64,000 nucleotides of DNA from Thermanaeromonas toyohensis ToBE (GCF_900176005.1 NZ_LT838272.1:1755587-1819586), one strand, 5' to 3'. Shown: positions 34,969 to 44,044, numbered from the stretch's first letter. Notes: generated by a model not told the origin, from the sequence alone. Translations and numbers: made by a program.

Positions 34969-36526
34969 AAATATCATGCTCCAGGGGACTAGCTCCCATG
35001 TAGGTAAAAGTGTGCTAGCCGCCGCCCTTTGCCGGATATTCTACCGGGCCGGTTATAAAGTAGCTCCCTTTAAGGCCCAAAATATGGCCAATAACTCTTA
35101 TGTCACCGCGGATGGCGGGGAGATGGGGCGAGCTCAGGTGGTACAGGCCTGGGCAGCAGGGATAAAGCCGCGGGTAGAGATGAATCCTGTGCTGCTTAAA
35201 CCCACCGGCCACTCTTGTTCTCAGGTGATAGTTATGGGTAGGCCGGTCGGAAATTTAGGAGCCAAGGAGTATCATAAGGAGTTTGCCCTAAGCTTGCTTG
35301 ATACAGTAGCCCGGGCTTACGCTACCCTGGCAGCGGAATTTGAGATCATAGTTATCGAGGGAGCGGGGAGCCCAGCGGAGATAAATTTAAAGGACCAGGA
35401 GATAGCCAATATGCGCATCGCCAAGATGGTAGGAGCTCCTGTTTTGTTGGTGACCGACATAGACCGGGGAGGGGCCTTAGCCTCTGTGGTGGGCACCTTA
35501 GAGCTCCTGGAACCTGAAGAGAGAGATTTAGTAGCCGGCATCATAATTAACAAATTCCGGGGCGACCTTTCTCTCCTTAAGCCTGCTTTAGATTTCCTGG
35601 AGAAAAGGACAGGGAAACCTGTATTAGGTGTAATACCTTATCTCCCGGGACCCAGTTTACCTGAAGAGGATTCCGTGGCCTTGGAAGAACGGCAACGGAA
35701 TACCAAAGATCCGGGGACAGGTGAGCTAGACATAGCTATAGTTCTCCTCCCCCGCATTTCCAACTTTACCGATTTTGATGCTCTAGAGAGGGAGCCGGGG
35801 GTAAGGGTACGCTATGTGGAGGTATCTAAACCTTTAGGCCGACCGGATCTTGTAATTCTACCGGGAAGCAAAAATACTATTGAAGATCTACTTTTATTAA
35901 AGCAATATGGCCGAGATAAAGAGATCATTGCGCTAGCTCGGCAAGGGACGCCGGTAGTAGGTATATGCGGTGGTTTTCAAATGCTGGGCAAACTTATCCG
36001 GGACCCCTTTATGGTAGAAAGTAGCACTCCGGAAGTGGAAGGGTTAGGATTATTGCCTATGATTACTACTTTTAAGCTTCAAAAGGCCACGTATTTAGTG
36101 GAAGCGGAGGTGGCGGGGCTAGGGCCCTTATGGGGCTTAACCGCCTGTGGGACACTAAAGGGCTATGAGATCCATATGGGTATTAGCGAAAAATGTGGGG
36201 ACGTTATCCCTGCCTTTTATATAAGGAGCAGGGGAGGAGAGGCTGTCGAGATACAAGATGGAGCTGTATCTATAGAGGGGCATATTTGGGGTACTTATAT
36301 CCACGGTATTTTCGATAACGATGGCTTCCGGCAAAGCTTTATAGAAAAACTTCGCCAGAGACGGGGCCTAAGACCAGGGGAGGGTTATAGGCGAGGATTT
36401 GAGGCTGAGCAAGAGAAAAGATTAGAGGAATTGGCCAGAACAGTGGCCTCCCATCTCGATTTAGAGAAACTAGGCCAGATTATGGGGTTAGAACGACCCT
36501 TGGTAGGTGGGTGGTTTGCCCGTTAG
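34919..36526 (+). CDS. cbiP: Cobyric acid synthase (glutamine-hydrolysing)
   Basis: This is a full-length cobyric acid synthase (CobQ/CbiP) amidating side chains b, d, e and g. The N-terminal ATPase domain has GTSSHVGKSVLAAALC and FKAQNMANNSYVT. The C-terminal class I glutaminase domain has the nucleophile Cys in VGICGGFQMLG and His in GTYIHGIFDN. The start is unclear. ATG 34919 is the last ordinary start codon before the first conserved strand. A CTG at 34958, placed 8 bases after a G-rich site, would fit the family N-terminus better, and ATG 34976 would cut into it. Confidence 0.94.
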   Translation: MPSYIWLLKGVLRLKAKNIMLQGTSSHVGKSVLAAALCRIFYRAGYKVAPFKAQNMANNSYVTADGGEMGRAQVVQAWAAGIKPRVEMNPVLLKPTGHSCSQVIVMGRPVGNLGAKEYHKEFALSLLDTVARAYATLAAEFEIIVIEGAGSPAEINLKDQEIANMRIAKMVGAPVLLVTDIDRGGALASVVGTLELLEPEERDLVAGIIINKFRGDLSLLKPALDFLEKRTGKPVLGVIPYLPGPSLPEEDSVALEERQRNTKDPGTGELDIAIVLLPRISNFTDFDALEREPGVRVRYVEVSKPLGRPDLVILPGSKNTIEDLLLLKQYGRDKEIIALARQGTPVVGICGGFQMLGKLIRDPFMVESSTPEVEGLGLLPMITTFKLQKATYLVEAEVAGLGPLWGLTACGTLKGYEIHMGISEKCGDVIPAFYIRSRGGEAVEIQDGAVSIEGHIWGTYIHGIFDNDGFRQSFIEKLRQRRGLRPGEGYRRGFEAEQEKRLEELARTVASHLDLEKLGQIMGLERPLVGGWFAR

Positions 36527-37475
36527 CCTGGAAGTCTTTTTCTTAGCTCTGCTTCTAGACGTGCTCATAGGTGATCCCCGCTGGTTGGTCCACCCTACCC
36601 AGGTAATGGGCTTAAGTGTAGTTAAGCTGGAGAGGTTACTTTGGCCCTGGGCTACAACCCCCCGCCTCAAGTATCTGGCGGGGATGATCATAGAAGTTAT
36701 AATTGTGGGGTTAAGCTGGCTCGTGACCAAGGTATTGATTACCTTAGCTTATAAGATAGGCTGGCTATGGGGGTATTTTTTAAGCGCGTGGCTACTTTCT
36801 ACTACCATAGCTGCGCGGGGGTTATGCCTTACAGCTTGGGAGATAGCTTCTTGTTTAAGCCGGGGGGATTTACCAGCCGCCCGGCGTAAGGTGGCTATGC
36901 TAGTGGGCCGGGATACTGAGCGGATGGAGGAAAGGGAGGTAGCCCGGGCGACCATCGAAAGTGTGGCCGAAAATACAAGTGATGGGATCTTGGCTCCTCT
37001 TCTTTATGCCCTGGTGGGTGGGGTGCCTTTAGCCATGGCTTACCGGGCTATAAATACCTTAGATTCCATGCTGGGGTATAGAAATGAGCGCTACCTTTAT
37101 TTCGGCCGTGCTGCAGCCCGGGTAGATGATTTCGCTAACTTTATACCCGCTCGCCTTACAGGTGTCTTCCTCTGTTTGGCCGCCTTGTTAGGGGGTAAGG
37201 CGGGGGAGGCTTGGCGGGTGTTATGGCGGGACGGGAGCCGCCATCCCAGCCCCAACAGCGGGTACCCGGAAGCGGCCATGGCTGGTGCCTTAGGTGTTCG
37301 CTTGGGCGGCCTAAATTACTACCAGGGAAGACCTGAAATGCGTCCCTTCATAGGCCAGGGTGGAGGGGAGCCGGAGGTAGCTCATATATATAAGGCGATA
37401 AACCTAGTAATTATAGCTTATCTATTATTCGCTATAGCTTCTAGTTTGGTTTTACTGGTGGTAGGAAGACATTAA
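36507..37475 (+). CDS. cbiB: Adenosylcobinamide-phosphate synthase
   Basis: This 322-residue membrane protein attaches (R)-1-amino-2-propanol O-phosphate to cobyric acid. It has four to five hydrophobic segments and the CbiB motifs LLLDVLIGDPRWLVHPTQVM, RATIESVAENTSDGILAPL and YRAINTLDSMLGYRNERY. Its amino-alcohol substrate comes from PduX and CobD, encoded downstream. GTG start, overlapping cbiP by 20 bases. Confidence 0.94.
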   Translation: MGGLPVSLEVFFLALLLDVLIGDPRWLVHPTQVMGLSVVKLERLLWPWATTPRLKYLAGMIIEVIIVGLSWLVTKVLITLAYKIGWLWGYFLSAWLLSTTIAARGLCLTAWEIASCLSRGDLPAARRKVAMLVGRDTERMEEREVARATIESVAENTSDGILAPLLYALVGGVPLAMAYRAINTLDSMLGYRNERYLYFGRAAARVDDFANFIPARLTGVFLCLAALLGGKAGEAWRVLWRDGSRHPSPNSGYPEAAMAGALGVRLGGLNYYQGRPEMRPFIGQGGGEPEVAHIYKAINLVIIAYLLFAIASSLVLLVVGRH

Positions 37476-37590
37476 TAGGGAGAAGCGCGAGATAGTTTCA
37501 TAGTCTGGCCGTTGTAGCTAATGGTTGGAAAGGCATTAGTAGGAGAAAAGCCTGTGTGCGATGATTAATTGTGGGATTAGAGGTGAAAAA

Positions 37591-38991
37591 ATGGTTATAC
37601 CCCGCCTCGTTATAGCCGGGATAAAAAGCGGTGTAGGTAAAACGAGCATCGCCACGGGCCTTATGGCAGCCCTGGCCCGCAGGGGATGGCGGGTTCAGGG
37701 TTTTAAGGTAGGACCCGACTACATCGATCCTGGTTTCCATACCGTGGCTACCGGTCGAGCTTCACGGAATCTGGACACCTTTCTAGTGCCACCGGAAGGG
37801 GTCCTCGAGCTTTTCTTACGCGCATCTCAGGGTTGCGACTTGGCTATTGTGGAAGGGGTTATGGGCTTATACGATGGCCGCTTGGAGGATGGATCAAGCA
37901 GCACGGCAGAGGTAGCCAAACTTCTTAAGGCTCCTGTGCTTTTGGTAGTAGATGTGGCCTCCCTAGGGCAGAGCGCAGCAGCTTTAGTTTTGGGTTTTTG
38001 CCAGCTAGATCCACAGATAAACATAGCTGGCGTAATCCTAAACCGTGTATCTAGTAATAGGCATCTGGAGCTGGTCCGGGGCCCCATTGAGAAGGCCACA
38101 GGTGTACCAGTGGTGGGATGGATCAGTAAGGGAGCTTTACCTGCCTTACCCTCCCGTCATTTAGGCCTTGTGCCGGCCCTGGAGCAGGAAGGTATAAAAG
38201 GGGATATAGAGCGGCTAGGGTTGGCTTTAGAGGCAAGCCTAAACTTAGAAGAAATCCTTAAAATAGCAAGGCGAGCAGGCCCTTTGCCTCGGCCCACGGA
38301 GACCTGTTTTCCTTCTAAATTTCCTGTAACCAAGGTTCCCATTGCTCTTGCCTGGGATAAGGCCTTTAACTTCTATTATCAAGACGGGCTGGATTACCTT
38401 TCCGCCCTGGGGGTGGAATGGATACCCTTTAGCCCTTTAAAGGAGGAAAAGCTTCCAGACGGAATCGCAGGTTTGGTTGTTGGAGGCGGGTTTCCGGAGG
38501 TGTTTCTACCGGAACTTGCTTCTAACAAGAGGATGCTTCACTCAGTGGCCCAAGCAGCCGCCCAAGGCCTCCCCCTTTATGCTGAATGTGGAGGGTTAAT
38601 GTATTTAAGCCGAGGGCTCCGGGACCATAACGGCCGGTATTGGCCCCTAGCTGGTGTGATACCGGCCCTTTGCCGTATGGAAGAACGGCTGGCTGGCATG
38701 GGCTACCGGCAAGCCAGGACCTTACGGCATACCCTTTATACTCGCCCAGGGGAGATGGTGCGCGGCCATGAATTTCATTATTCCCGCCTGCAGCCCTTAC
38801 AGACTTTCTTCCCTTGGGCCTATAGCTGGCCAGGTACAGCGAGCAGCATCTTTGATGGTTATGCCTTCAATAACATCCTGGCCTCTTATCTCCACCTCCA
38901 CTGGGTGGGTAATACAAAGCTGGCCCAAAGGTTTGTAGAAGCTTGCCGGAGGTATCAGAAACTAGGGCGAGGAGGAAAGGGGAGGGGATAA
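37591..38991 (+). CDS. cbiA: Cobyrinate a,c-diamide synthase
   Basis: This is a 466-residue glutamine-dependent amidase acting on side chains a and c. The N-terminal P-loop region IKSGVGKTSIATGLMAAL is followed by FKVGPDYIDPGFH. The C-terminal glutaminase domain has Cys in YAECGGLMYLS and ends with YLHLHWVGN. ATG 37591 is preferred over 37561 because AGAGGTG lies just before it and the extra ten residues are not family-like. The 115-base gap before it is the longest within the operon proper and shows no gene. Confidence 0.94.
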   Translation: MVIPRLVIAGIKSGVGKTSIATGLMAALARRGWRVQGFKVGPDYIDPGFHTVATGRASRNLDTFLVPPEGVLELFLRASQGCDLAIVEGVMGLYDGRLEDGSSSTAEVAKLLKAPVLLVVDVASLGQSAAALVLGFCQLDPQINIAGVILNRVSSNRHLELVRGPIEKATGVPVVGWISKGALPALPSRHLGLVPALEQEGIKGDIERLGLALEASLNLEEILKIARRAGPLPRPTETCFPSKFPVTKVPIALAWDKAFNFYYQDGLDYLSALGVEWIPFSPLKEEKLPDGIAGLVVGGGFPEVFLPELASNKRMLHSVAQAAAQGLPLYAECGGLMYLSRGLRDHNGRYWPLAGVIPALCRMEERLAGMGYRQARTLRHTLYTRPGEMVRGHEFHYSRLQPLQTFFPWAYSWPGTASSIFDGYAFNNILASYLHLHWVGNTKLAQRFVEACRRYQKLGRGGKGRG

Positions 38992-38997
38992 ATTATC

Positions 38998-39201
38998 ATG
39001 TCTTTACTAGCGCAGACCCTTAAGTACATTAATCCAGTCGAACAGGAGATACAAGCGGTAGTACAAAAAAGACTAGATAACCTAACCAAGCCCCCGGGAG
39101 CTTGGGAGTACTGGAAGATCTGAGATGCCGCCCTCAAAATCTATAACGAGATGGCCACCTTCACTGAGGCCGGAGTTTCAGAAGCGCTGGATTTAAAATA
39201 G
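38998..39201 (+). pseudogene. cobT: cobT remnant (DMB phosphoribosyltransferase), internally deleted
   Basis: After cbiA, an ATG with GGAGGGG upstream opens a frame whose first 35 codons read like CobT, including VVQKRLDNLTKPPG, and which stops at TGA 39121. If one base is added at the CCCCCGGG run (39091 region), the frame continues as GSLGVLEDL, the normal CobT continuation. Immediately after this come ALKIYNEMATFTEAGVS and a stop, which is the CobT C-terminus. CobT proteins are about 350 residues, so some 280 codons including the catalytic core are missing. It cannot encode an active enzyme. Confidence 0.85.
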
Positions 39202-39267
39202 AAGGGGATTAGGAGCGGGACGGGTAAGCCTGCTGTGAGATTAAAAGGAGAAATAAGGGGAAAGAAG

Positions 39268-40206
39268 ATGCGAGCTACTGCTTATGTTCCCGGGTCCTGT
39301 GGAGAACTGGTACAGGGGCTTGTGGGAGAAAGCTATTTTTTAATAACCTGCCCTATTGATAAGGGTTCCCAGGTTACGGTAACCCTGGAAAGGGGCAAAG
39401 ATTACTTAAAGGGACCGGCCGGACGTAGTAAAGCTTTGCAGGCTGTCCGTCTGACTTTGGAATTCTTAGGGATAAGGGCTGGCGCTCTGGTGGAAATAGA
39501 GAATCCCCTACCGGTGGGTAAAGGGTTAGCCAGCAGCACAGCAGATGTGGCCGCTGCTACCGTGGCCACTGCCTTGGCCGCTGGCCGGGAACTGACTTTA
39601 GAAGAACTGGCCAGGATCGTGGTGCAAGTAGAGCCCAGCGATGGGGTATTCTTACCTGGTATATCCCTTTTTGAGCATATATCTGGTAAACGGTGGGAGT
39701 ACCTGGGGGAGCCTCCTCCTCTGGAAGTCCTTATAGTAGATTTAGGAGGGGCTGTAGATACCCTGGCTTTCAACCGTCGGCCGGATCTCTTGGAGCTCAA
39801 CCGGGCCAAAGAAAAATGGGTCAGGGAAGCCACAAGATTAGTCAAAGAGGGGCTCGCGCAGGGTAATGCCGCTCTTATAGCGCGGGGAGCTACCTTAAGC
39901 GCCTGGGCCAATCAAAGGATCTTGCCGAAGGCAGAATTACAATTTATCTTTAGCATAGCTATCTCGTGCGGTGCTTTAGGGGTAAACGTAGCCCACAGCG
40001 GAACCGTAGTGGGGATTCTATACAAGCCCTGGGCCGTAGATCAAAGGAAATTGGAGGCCCTTTTAAAGGAGCGATATCCTTTCCTTAGCTTACTGCCCGC
40101 CAGGGTAGTTAGCGGGGGGGTGAAGGTTGGGGAACGGGACCTTTTCCTCCCTCCACGGGGGGAACTGGCAGGAAGTACGGCAGAAGTACGGGTGGGAACC
40201 AGGTGA
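39268..40206 (+). CDS. pduX: PduX-like L-threonine kinase (GHMP family)
   Basis: This 312-residue GHMP kinase opens with AYVPGSCGELVQG, and has the ATP loop PLPVGKGLASSTADVAAAT and a C-terminal SGTVVGILY motif. In Salmonella, PduX phosphorylates L-threonine, and CobD (next gene) then makes aminopropanol phosphate for CbiB. The operon position supports this role. ATG 39268 is chosen with AGGGGAAAG just upstream. A longer frame from GTG 39235 adds a lysine-rich, unconserved tail. Confidence 0.88.
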   Translation: MRATAYVPGSCGELVQGLVGESYFLITCPIDKGSQVTVTLERGKDYLKGPAGRSKALQAVRLTLEFLGIRAGALVEIENPLPVGKGLASSTADVAAATVATALAAGRELTLEELARIVVQVEPSDGVFLPGISLFEHISGKRWEYLGEPPPLEVLIVDLGGAVDTLAFNRRPDLLELNRAKEKWVREATRLVKEGLAQGNAALIARGATLSAWANQRILPKAELQFIFSIAISCGALGVNVAHSGTVVGILYKPWAVDQRKLEALLKERYPFLSLLPARVVSGGVKVGERDLFLPPRGELAGSTAEVRVGTR

Positions 40207-41284
40207 GCTTCTGGATTTTAGTGCTAATATTAACCCCTTGGGTCCCCCAGCCTGTGTTCTGGAAGCCCTGATTAAAAATCTACAGGCGGTTAAGCGTTAT
40301 CCGGACCCTACTAATTTAGAGCTTAAAAGCTCCCTGGCTGCCTACTTAGGTGTTCAACCAGATAGTTTATTGGTAGGGAACGGGGCTACGGAAATTATCT
40401 ATTTCCTTTGTTTTCTACTTAGACCACGGACTGTATTGGTGGCCCAGCCTACTTTTTCGGAGTATGCCCGGGCAGCTGAAGCCGCCGGAGCCCGGGTGAT
40501 CTTTTGTCCCTTGTTACCTACCCAAGGGTTTAAGCTCGACGTGGAAGGTTATTGCTGCTTGCTGGACCAATCCGATATGGCTTTCTTATGTAATCCCAAC
40601 AACCCCACTGGGAATTTGCTCCCCTACGATACTGTCTACCGTATATGGCAAGAAAGCAGGCGACGAGGTATCTGGCTAATAGTAGACGAATCCTTCTTAG
40701 ACTTCGTGGAAGACTGGCCAGAGCTCTCCTTGGTCCAGGTAGCAGCTAGAGAAGAGAAGCTAGTGGTATTGCGTTCCCTTACCAAATTTTTTGCCCTGCC
40801 GGGCCTAAGATTAGGAGTTGGTATAGCCGCGCCAGGCATCATCAAATACCTGGAGGAAAGGTCCGATCCTTGGAGGGTGAACATTTTGGCCCAGCTGGCC
40901 GGTGCGGTAGCAGTAAAGGACAAGGAGTACCAAATACGTACCTGGGAATGGCTTAAGGTGGAAAAGGCTTATCTTTTTGAGGGCCTGGCTTCTCTGCCTG
41001 GCCTTCGCCCCTACAGATCAGAGACCAATTTTATTCTAGTAGATATTAGTTTGAGCGGTTGGAAGTCAGGGGAGTTGACTAATGCTTTAGCCCAGCACAA
41101 GGTATTGGTTAGGGATTGCTCTAATTTTCCGGTACTTAAGGGAAGATATATCCGGGTGGCTGTAAAAGAACGGGAGTCCAATACCATTTTACTAAGGCTT
41201 TTAAGAACCTTTTTACAGGGGAAAGGTTATGAAAGAGAGCACGCGCATTTATCTCATTCGGCACGGGGAGACAGCGTGGAATGA
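40127..41284 (+). CDS. cobD: L-threonine-O-3-phosphate decarboxylase
   Basis: This 385-residue PLP enzyme of the histidinol-phosphate aminotransferase fold has the CobD-type start SLHGGNW and DFSANINPLGPP. It continues with LVGNGATEIIYFLC, NPNNPTGNLL and the Schiff-base Lys region VLRSLTKFFALPGLRLG. It makes (R)-1-amino-2-propanol O-phosphate for CbiB. The TTG start lies 80 bases inside the pduX gene, an unusually long overlap. The conserved HGGN motif at residues 10-13 argues against a much later start. Confidence 0.9.
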   Translation: MGNGTFSSLHGGNWQEVRQKYGWEPGELLDFSANINPLGPPACVLEALIKNLQAVKRYPDPTNLELKSSLAAYLGVQPDSLLVGNGATEIIYFLCFLLRPRTVLVAQPTFSEYARAAEAAGARVIFCPLLPTQGFKLDVEGYCCLLDQSDMAFLCNPNNPTGNLLPYDTVYRIWQESRRRGIWLIVDESFLDFVEDWPELSLVQVAAREEKLVVLRSLTKFFALPGLRLGVGIAAPGIIKYLEERSDPWRVNILAQLAGAVAVKDKEYQIRTWEWLKVEKAYLFEGLASLPGLRPYRSETNFILVDISLSGWKSGELTNALAQHKVLVRDCSNFPVLKGRYIRVAVKERESNTILLRLLRTFLQGKGYEREHAHLSHSARGDSVE

Positions 41285-41846
41285 AGCTGGTCGCTACCAG
41301 GGGCATCGAGATGTTGAGCTGAGTCCCCGGGGGCTTAAGCAGGCTGTACTTCTAAGGGAACGTTTACAGAAGGAAAATATAAAAGCAGTTTACGCTAGCG
41401 ATCTAAGGCGGGCTCGAGAGACAGCTATTATCATAGCTCAAGCCCATGGACTTACGGTAAATGAACTTTCCTCCCTTAGGGAGCTTAATTTCGGCCTTTG
41501 GGAGGGACTAACGTACCAGGAGATCGCCAGCCAATACCCTGAAGAGTGGAAGGAGTGGCTGGCTGACCCAAGTAACATCCGGGTGCCTGGGGGAGAAAGC
41601 TACCTGGAACTCCAGGAGAGAGTATACCGAGCCTTTCTGAAAATAGTTGCCCGGCATCCTGGAGAAAAGTTGGCTATAGTTGCCCATGGCGGTACCTTAC
41701 GGGTGATTATTTGCCAGGCGTTAGGGCTGGGGCTCGAGGGGCTATGGCGCTTTCGGATAGATAACGGTAGTATAACTATTTTAGACTGCTATGAGGGTAA
41801 ATATATATTAAGCTCTCTTAATGATGTATGTCACTTATGTCTATAA
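41229..41846 (+). CDS. cobC: Alpha-ribazole phosphatase-like histidine phosphatase
   Basis: This 205-residue histidine-phosphatase-superfamily enzyme has the catalytic RHG motif in IYLIRHGETAWNEAGRYQGH, Glu in ELNFGLWEGLTY and the second His in IVAHGGTLRVI. In cob operons such enzymes remove the phosphate from alpha-ribazole 5'-phosphate or adenosylcobalamin 5'-phosphate. Family members elsewhere are phosphoglycerate mutases, so the assignment depends on context. It overlaps cobD by 56 bases and ends the operon. Confidence 0.85.
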   Translation: MKESTRIYLIRHGETAWNEAGRYQGHRDVELSPRGLKQAVLLRERLQKENIKAVYASDLRRARETAIIIAQAHGLTVNELSSLRELNFGLWEGLTYQEIASQYPEEWKEWLADPSNIRVPGGESYLELQERVYRAFLKIVARHPGEKLAIVAHGGTLRVIICQALGLGLEGLWRFRIDNGSITILDCYEGKYILSSLNDVCHLCL

Positions 41847-41868
41847 GAAGCTGCTCAGTTGTTAATTT

Positions 41869-42810
41869 TTAAAGATTAATTTTTAGAAGCCGAAGAGCAT
41901 TTTGAGCAAAGATATCTTTTAAACCCTCATCAGGGATACCTGCTTCTACTGCAGCCCGGAATTGTTCTTCAAAGTATTTATAAACCCATCCGCGGGGGAA
42001 ATGAGAAGAATCCGTACCAAAAATAATACGTTTTGCTCCAAAAAGCTCATAAAAGAGGCGAAAAAGTTCTTTAAGTGTGGGCTCAGGCCAAATATAGCGA
42101 CGCCATTCATTATTTCCCGAAGTATCAACATAAACATTATCGCAAGCCCACATGAGATGAAGAAGTTCTCTTAAATAACCACATCCAAAATGGGGCACAA
42201 CAAAAGGTATACTGGGAAATCCTTTAGCCACATCATGAAGTACTAAAGGATTAATATTTTCTGTATAAGTTATTCCTGCTTCACCGCCTAGGGGGCCAAA
42301 GTGAATAAGGACAGGAATTTTTAGCTCAGCGCAGGTTTCCCAAAGAGGATCTAAGTCAGGATGGTCAATCTTTTTTTCTAGGGCAGGGGCCAGGATTTTA
42401 TAGCCTACCATTCCCAATTCCTGGACTGCCCTTTTTAATTCTTGGGGCGCTTCCGGTGAATAAGGATCATGGTGAGCGAAGCCATAAAGGCGAGGAAAAG
42501 GCTTTAAAAGTCGACCTAGGGTTTCATTACCACCGCCGGTAACAAAGCATATCCCCAACAGGCCATAACGAATTATTTCTTCCTCATATCTTTGAACACA
42601 TTCTGCTGGTGAAGGCTGAGGTTCATCGGGAAAGGGGAAAGAATAGGTTAGCCACCATTTCTTTTGGGCTTCTTTATTCTTAAGATCCCAAACTTTAAGC
42701 TTTTCCTTTCCAAAGCGAGCACTAAAATTTTTTGCCCAACTTCCCCATAAATCTTCGCCAGTGTAAGGAAGATGAGCATGGAAATCAAATACAGGTAAAG
42801 GTAAACCCAT
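41869..42810 (-). CDS. Amidohydrolase-2 family metal-dependent hydrolase
   Basis: This 313-residue TIM-barrel amidohydrolase has the N-terminal metal motif FDFHAHLPY. Further potential ligands are in VLIHFGPLG and VVPHFGCGYL, and the terminal Asp is in IIFGTDSSHFP. This group includes decarboxylases, lactonases and other hydrolases of small carbonyl compounds, and the substrate cannot be deduced. The gene is transcribed away from the LacI regulator, with GGAAGGAG before the ATG. It may share the operators at 42897-42931 and be part of the sugar regulon. Confidence 0.85.
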   Translation of the reverse strand: MGLPLPVFDFHAHLPYTGEDLWGSWAKNFSARFGKEKLKVWDLKNKEAQKKWWLTYSFPFPDEPQPSPAECVQRYEEEIIRYGLLGICFVTGGGNETLGRLLKPFPRLYGFAHHDPYSPEAPQELKRAVQELGMVGYKILAPALEKKIDHPDLDPLWETCAELKIPVLIHFGPLGGEAGITYTENINPLVLHDVAKGFPSIPFVVPHFGCGYLRELLHLMWACDNVYVDTSGNNEWRRYIWPEPTLKELFRLFYELFGAKRIIFGTDSSHFPRGWVYKYFEEQFRAAVEAGIPDEGLKDIFAQNALRLLKINL

Positions 42811-42896
42811 GTTTTTCCACTCCTTCCGCTAAGATTATATAATAAAATTTCAGGCTTTGGAAGAAGGAAAAATTAAAACGACGGCGAATAATTATA

Positions 42897-42931
42897 TTTG
42901 AAACGGTTCAAAGGAATGAAAACGATTTTTC
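42897..42931. promoter_or_regulatory. Tandem LacI-type operator candidates
   Basis: Two CG-centred palindromes lie between the divergent hydrolase and LacI genes. The first, TTTGAAACGGTTCAAA (42897-42912), is symmetric except for one pair. The second, TGAAAACGATTTTT (42917-42930), matches most of a catabolite-repression (cre-like) consensus. Their centres are 19 bases apart, near two helical turns. LacI-family proteins bind such CG-centred sites, so local autoregulation or CcpA control is likely. Confidence 0.6.
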
Positions 42932-42943
42932 GGAGTGGAAACA

Positions 42944-43975
42944 ATGGTAACCATAAAAGATGTGGCTAAAGCAGCAGGTGTTGCACCTTCGACTGTATCC
43001 CATGTATTAAATAAGAGCGCTCCAGTAAGCCCTCAAACAAGGGAAAAAGTATTAGCAGCTGTTAAAGCTTTGGGGTACCAGCCCAGTGCCGTTGCCCAGA
43101 GCCTTAAATTAGGGTTTAGCAAGACCATCGCCCTAATAGTACCTACCATATCTACTCCTATGTATTCCGAAATGATTGAAGGTATTGAAGAAGAGGCCAC
43201 CAATCATGGGTATAATTTAATTTTATGTCGTTCGGGCCGCGATCCCATCCGGGAGCTTATGTATTTAAAGATTTTGCGCACCAACCGAGTGGATGGAATA
43301 ATTTTGGCGGCTCCTCAAGTAAATGATCCTTGCTTAAAGGAATTAGAGAAATCCAGCCTTCCAGCGGTAATAATTGGAGGTTACCCTCCCAATAATGGAA
43401 TACCGAGCATAAAAGTTGATAACAAGGGGGGGACGTGGGCGTCGATAGAGTATCTTCTTTCGCTAGGGCATCGCAAGATAGCGTTTATTAATGGCTATTC
43501 CACTGTACCGGATAGCAAGGAACGTTTAGAGGCTATAAAGGAGTGTTTAGCCCATTACCATATTCCTTGGCGTGAAGACTATTACCGTGAAGGGGATTTT
43601 ACACGGCATTCTGGTGCTGCTTTAGCCCAAGAATTAATGGCTAGCGAAGAACCCCCGACAGCTATTTTTATCGCTTCAGATACTATGGCTATTGGAGCTA
43701 TGCAAGCCATAAAAAATATGGGATGGTCAATTCCAGAGGATGTTTCTCTTATAGGCTTTGATGATATTAAATTTTGCCAATATCTTGATCCCCCCTTGAC
43801 TACTGTAAGGCAACCAGCGTATGAAATGGGGAAAGCTGCCATGAAAGCTTTGCTTGCCCTATTTTCAGGAGAAAGGAGTGAGGCATTAAGTCGGATTTTT
43901 GAAGCTAAGTTAATTATACGAGGTTCTTGTGCCAAACCGCGGTCAAAAGATTTAGGAGAGGGGGTAGGAAAATAA
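42944..43975 (+). CDS. LacI-family transcriptional regulator
   Basis: This 343-residue LacI/GalR protein has the N-terminal helix-turn-helix TIKDVAKAAGVAPSTVSHVL, the hinge helix around PSAVAQSLK and a periplasmic-binding-protein-like sugar domain (about 60-335) ending with GFDDIKFCQYLDPPLTTVRQ. It leads the ABC transporter and glycosidase genes and should repress them without inducer. ATG 42944 has GGAG 8 bases upstream. GTG 42935 is part of that ribosome site. Confidence 0.93.
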   Translation: MVTIKDVAKAAGVAPSTVSHVLNKSAPVSPQTREKVLAAVKALGYQPSAVAQSLKLGFSKTIALIVPTISTPMYSEMIEGIEEEATNHGYNLILCRSGRDPIRELMYLKILRTNRVDGIILAAPQVNDPCLKELEKSSLPAVIIGGYPPNNGIPSIKVDNKGGTWASIEYLLSLGHRKIAFINGYSTVPDSKERLEAIKECLAHYHIPWREDYYREGDFTRHSGAALAQELMASEEPPTAIFIASDTMAIGAMQAIKNMGWSIPEDVSLIGFDDIKFCQYLDPPLTTVRQPAYEMGKAAMKALLALFSGERSEALSRIFEAKLIIRGSCAKPRSKDLGEGVGK

Positions 43976-44044
43976 TTTAGGCATGGGTTAAAGGGTAAAT
44001 TTTAATTTAAAGCCAGAAAACATAATTAGGAGGGGAGGCTTAGA

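Noticed and set aside
37476-37590. A cobS remnant between cbiB and cbiA
   Set aside because: The 115-base gap was read for hydrophobic CobS-like segments in all frames. None was found, only a short unremarkable spacer with the cbiA ribosome site.
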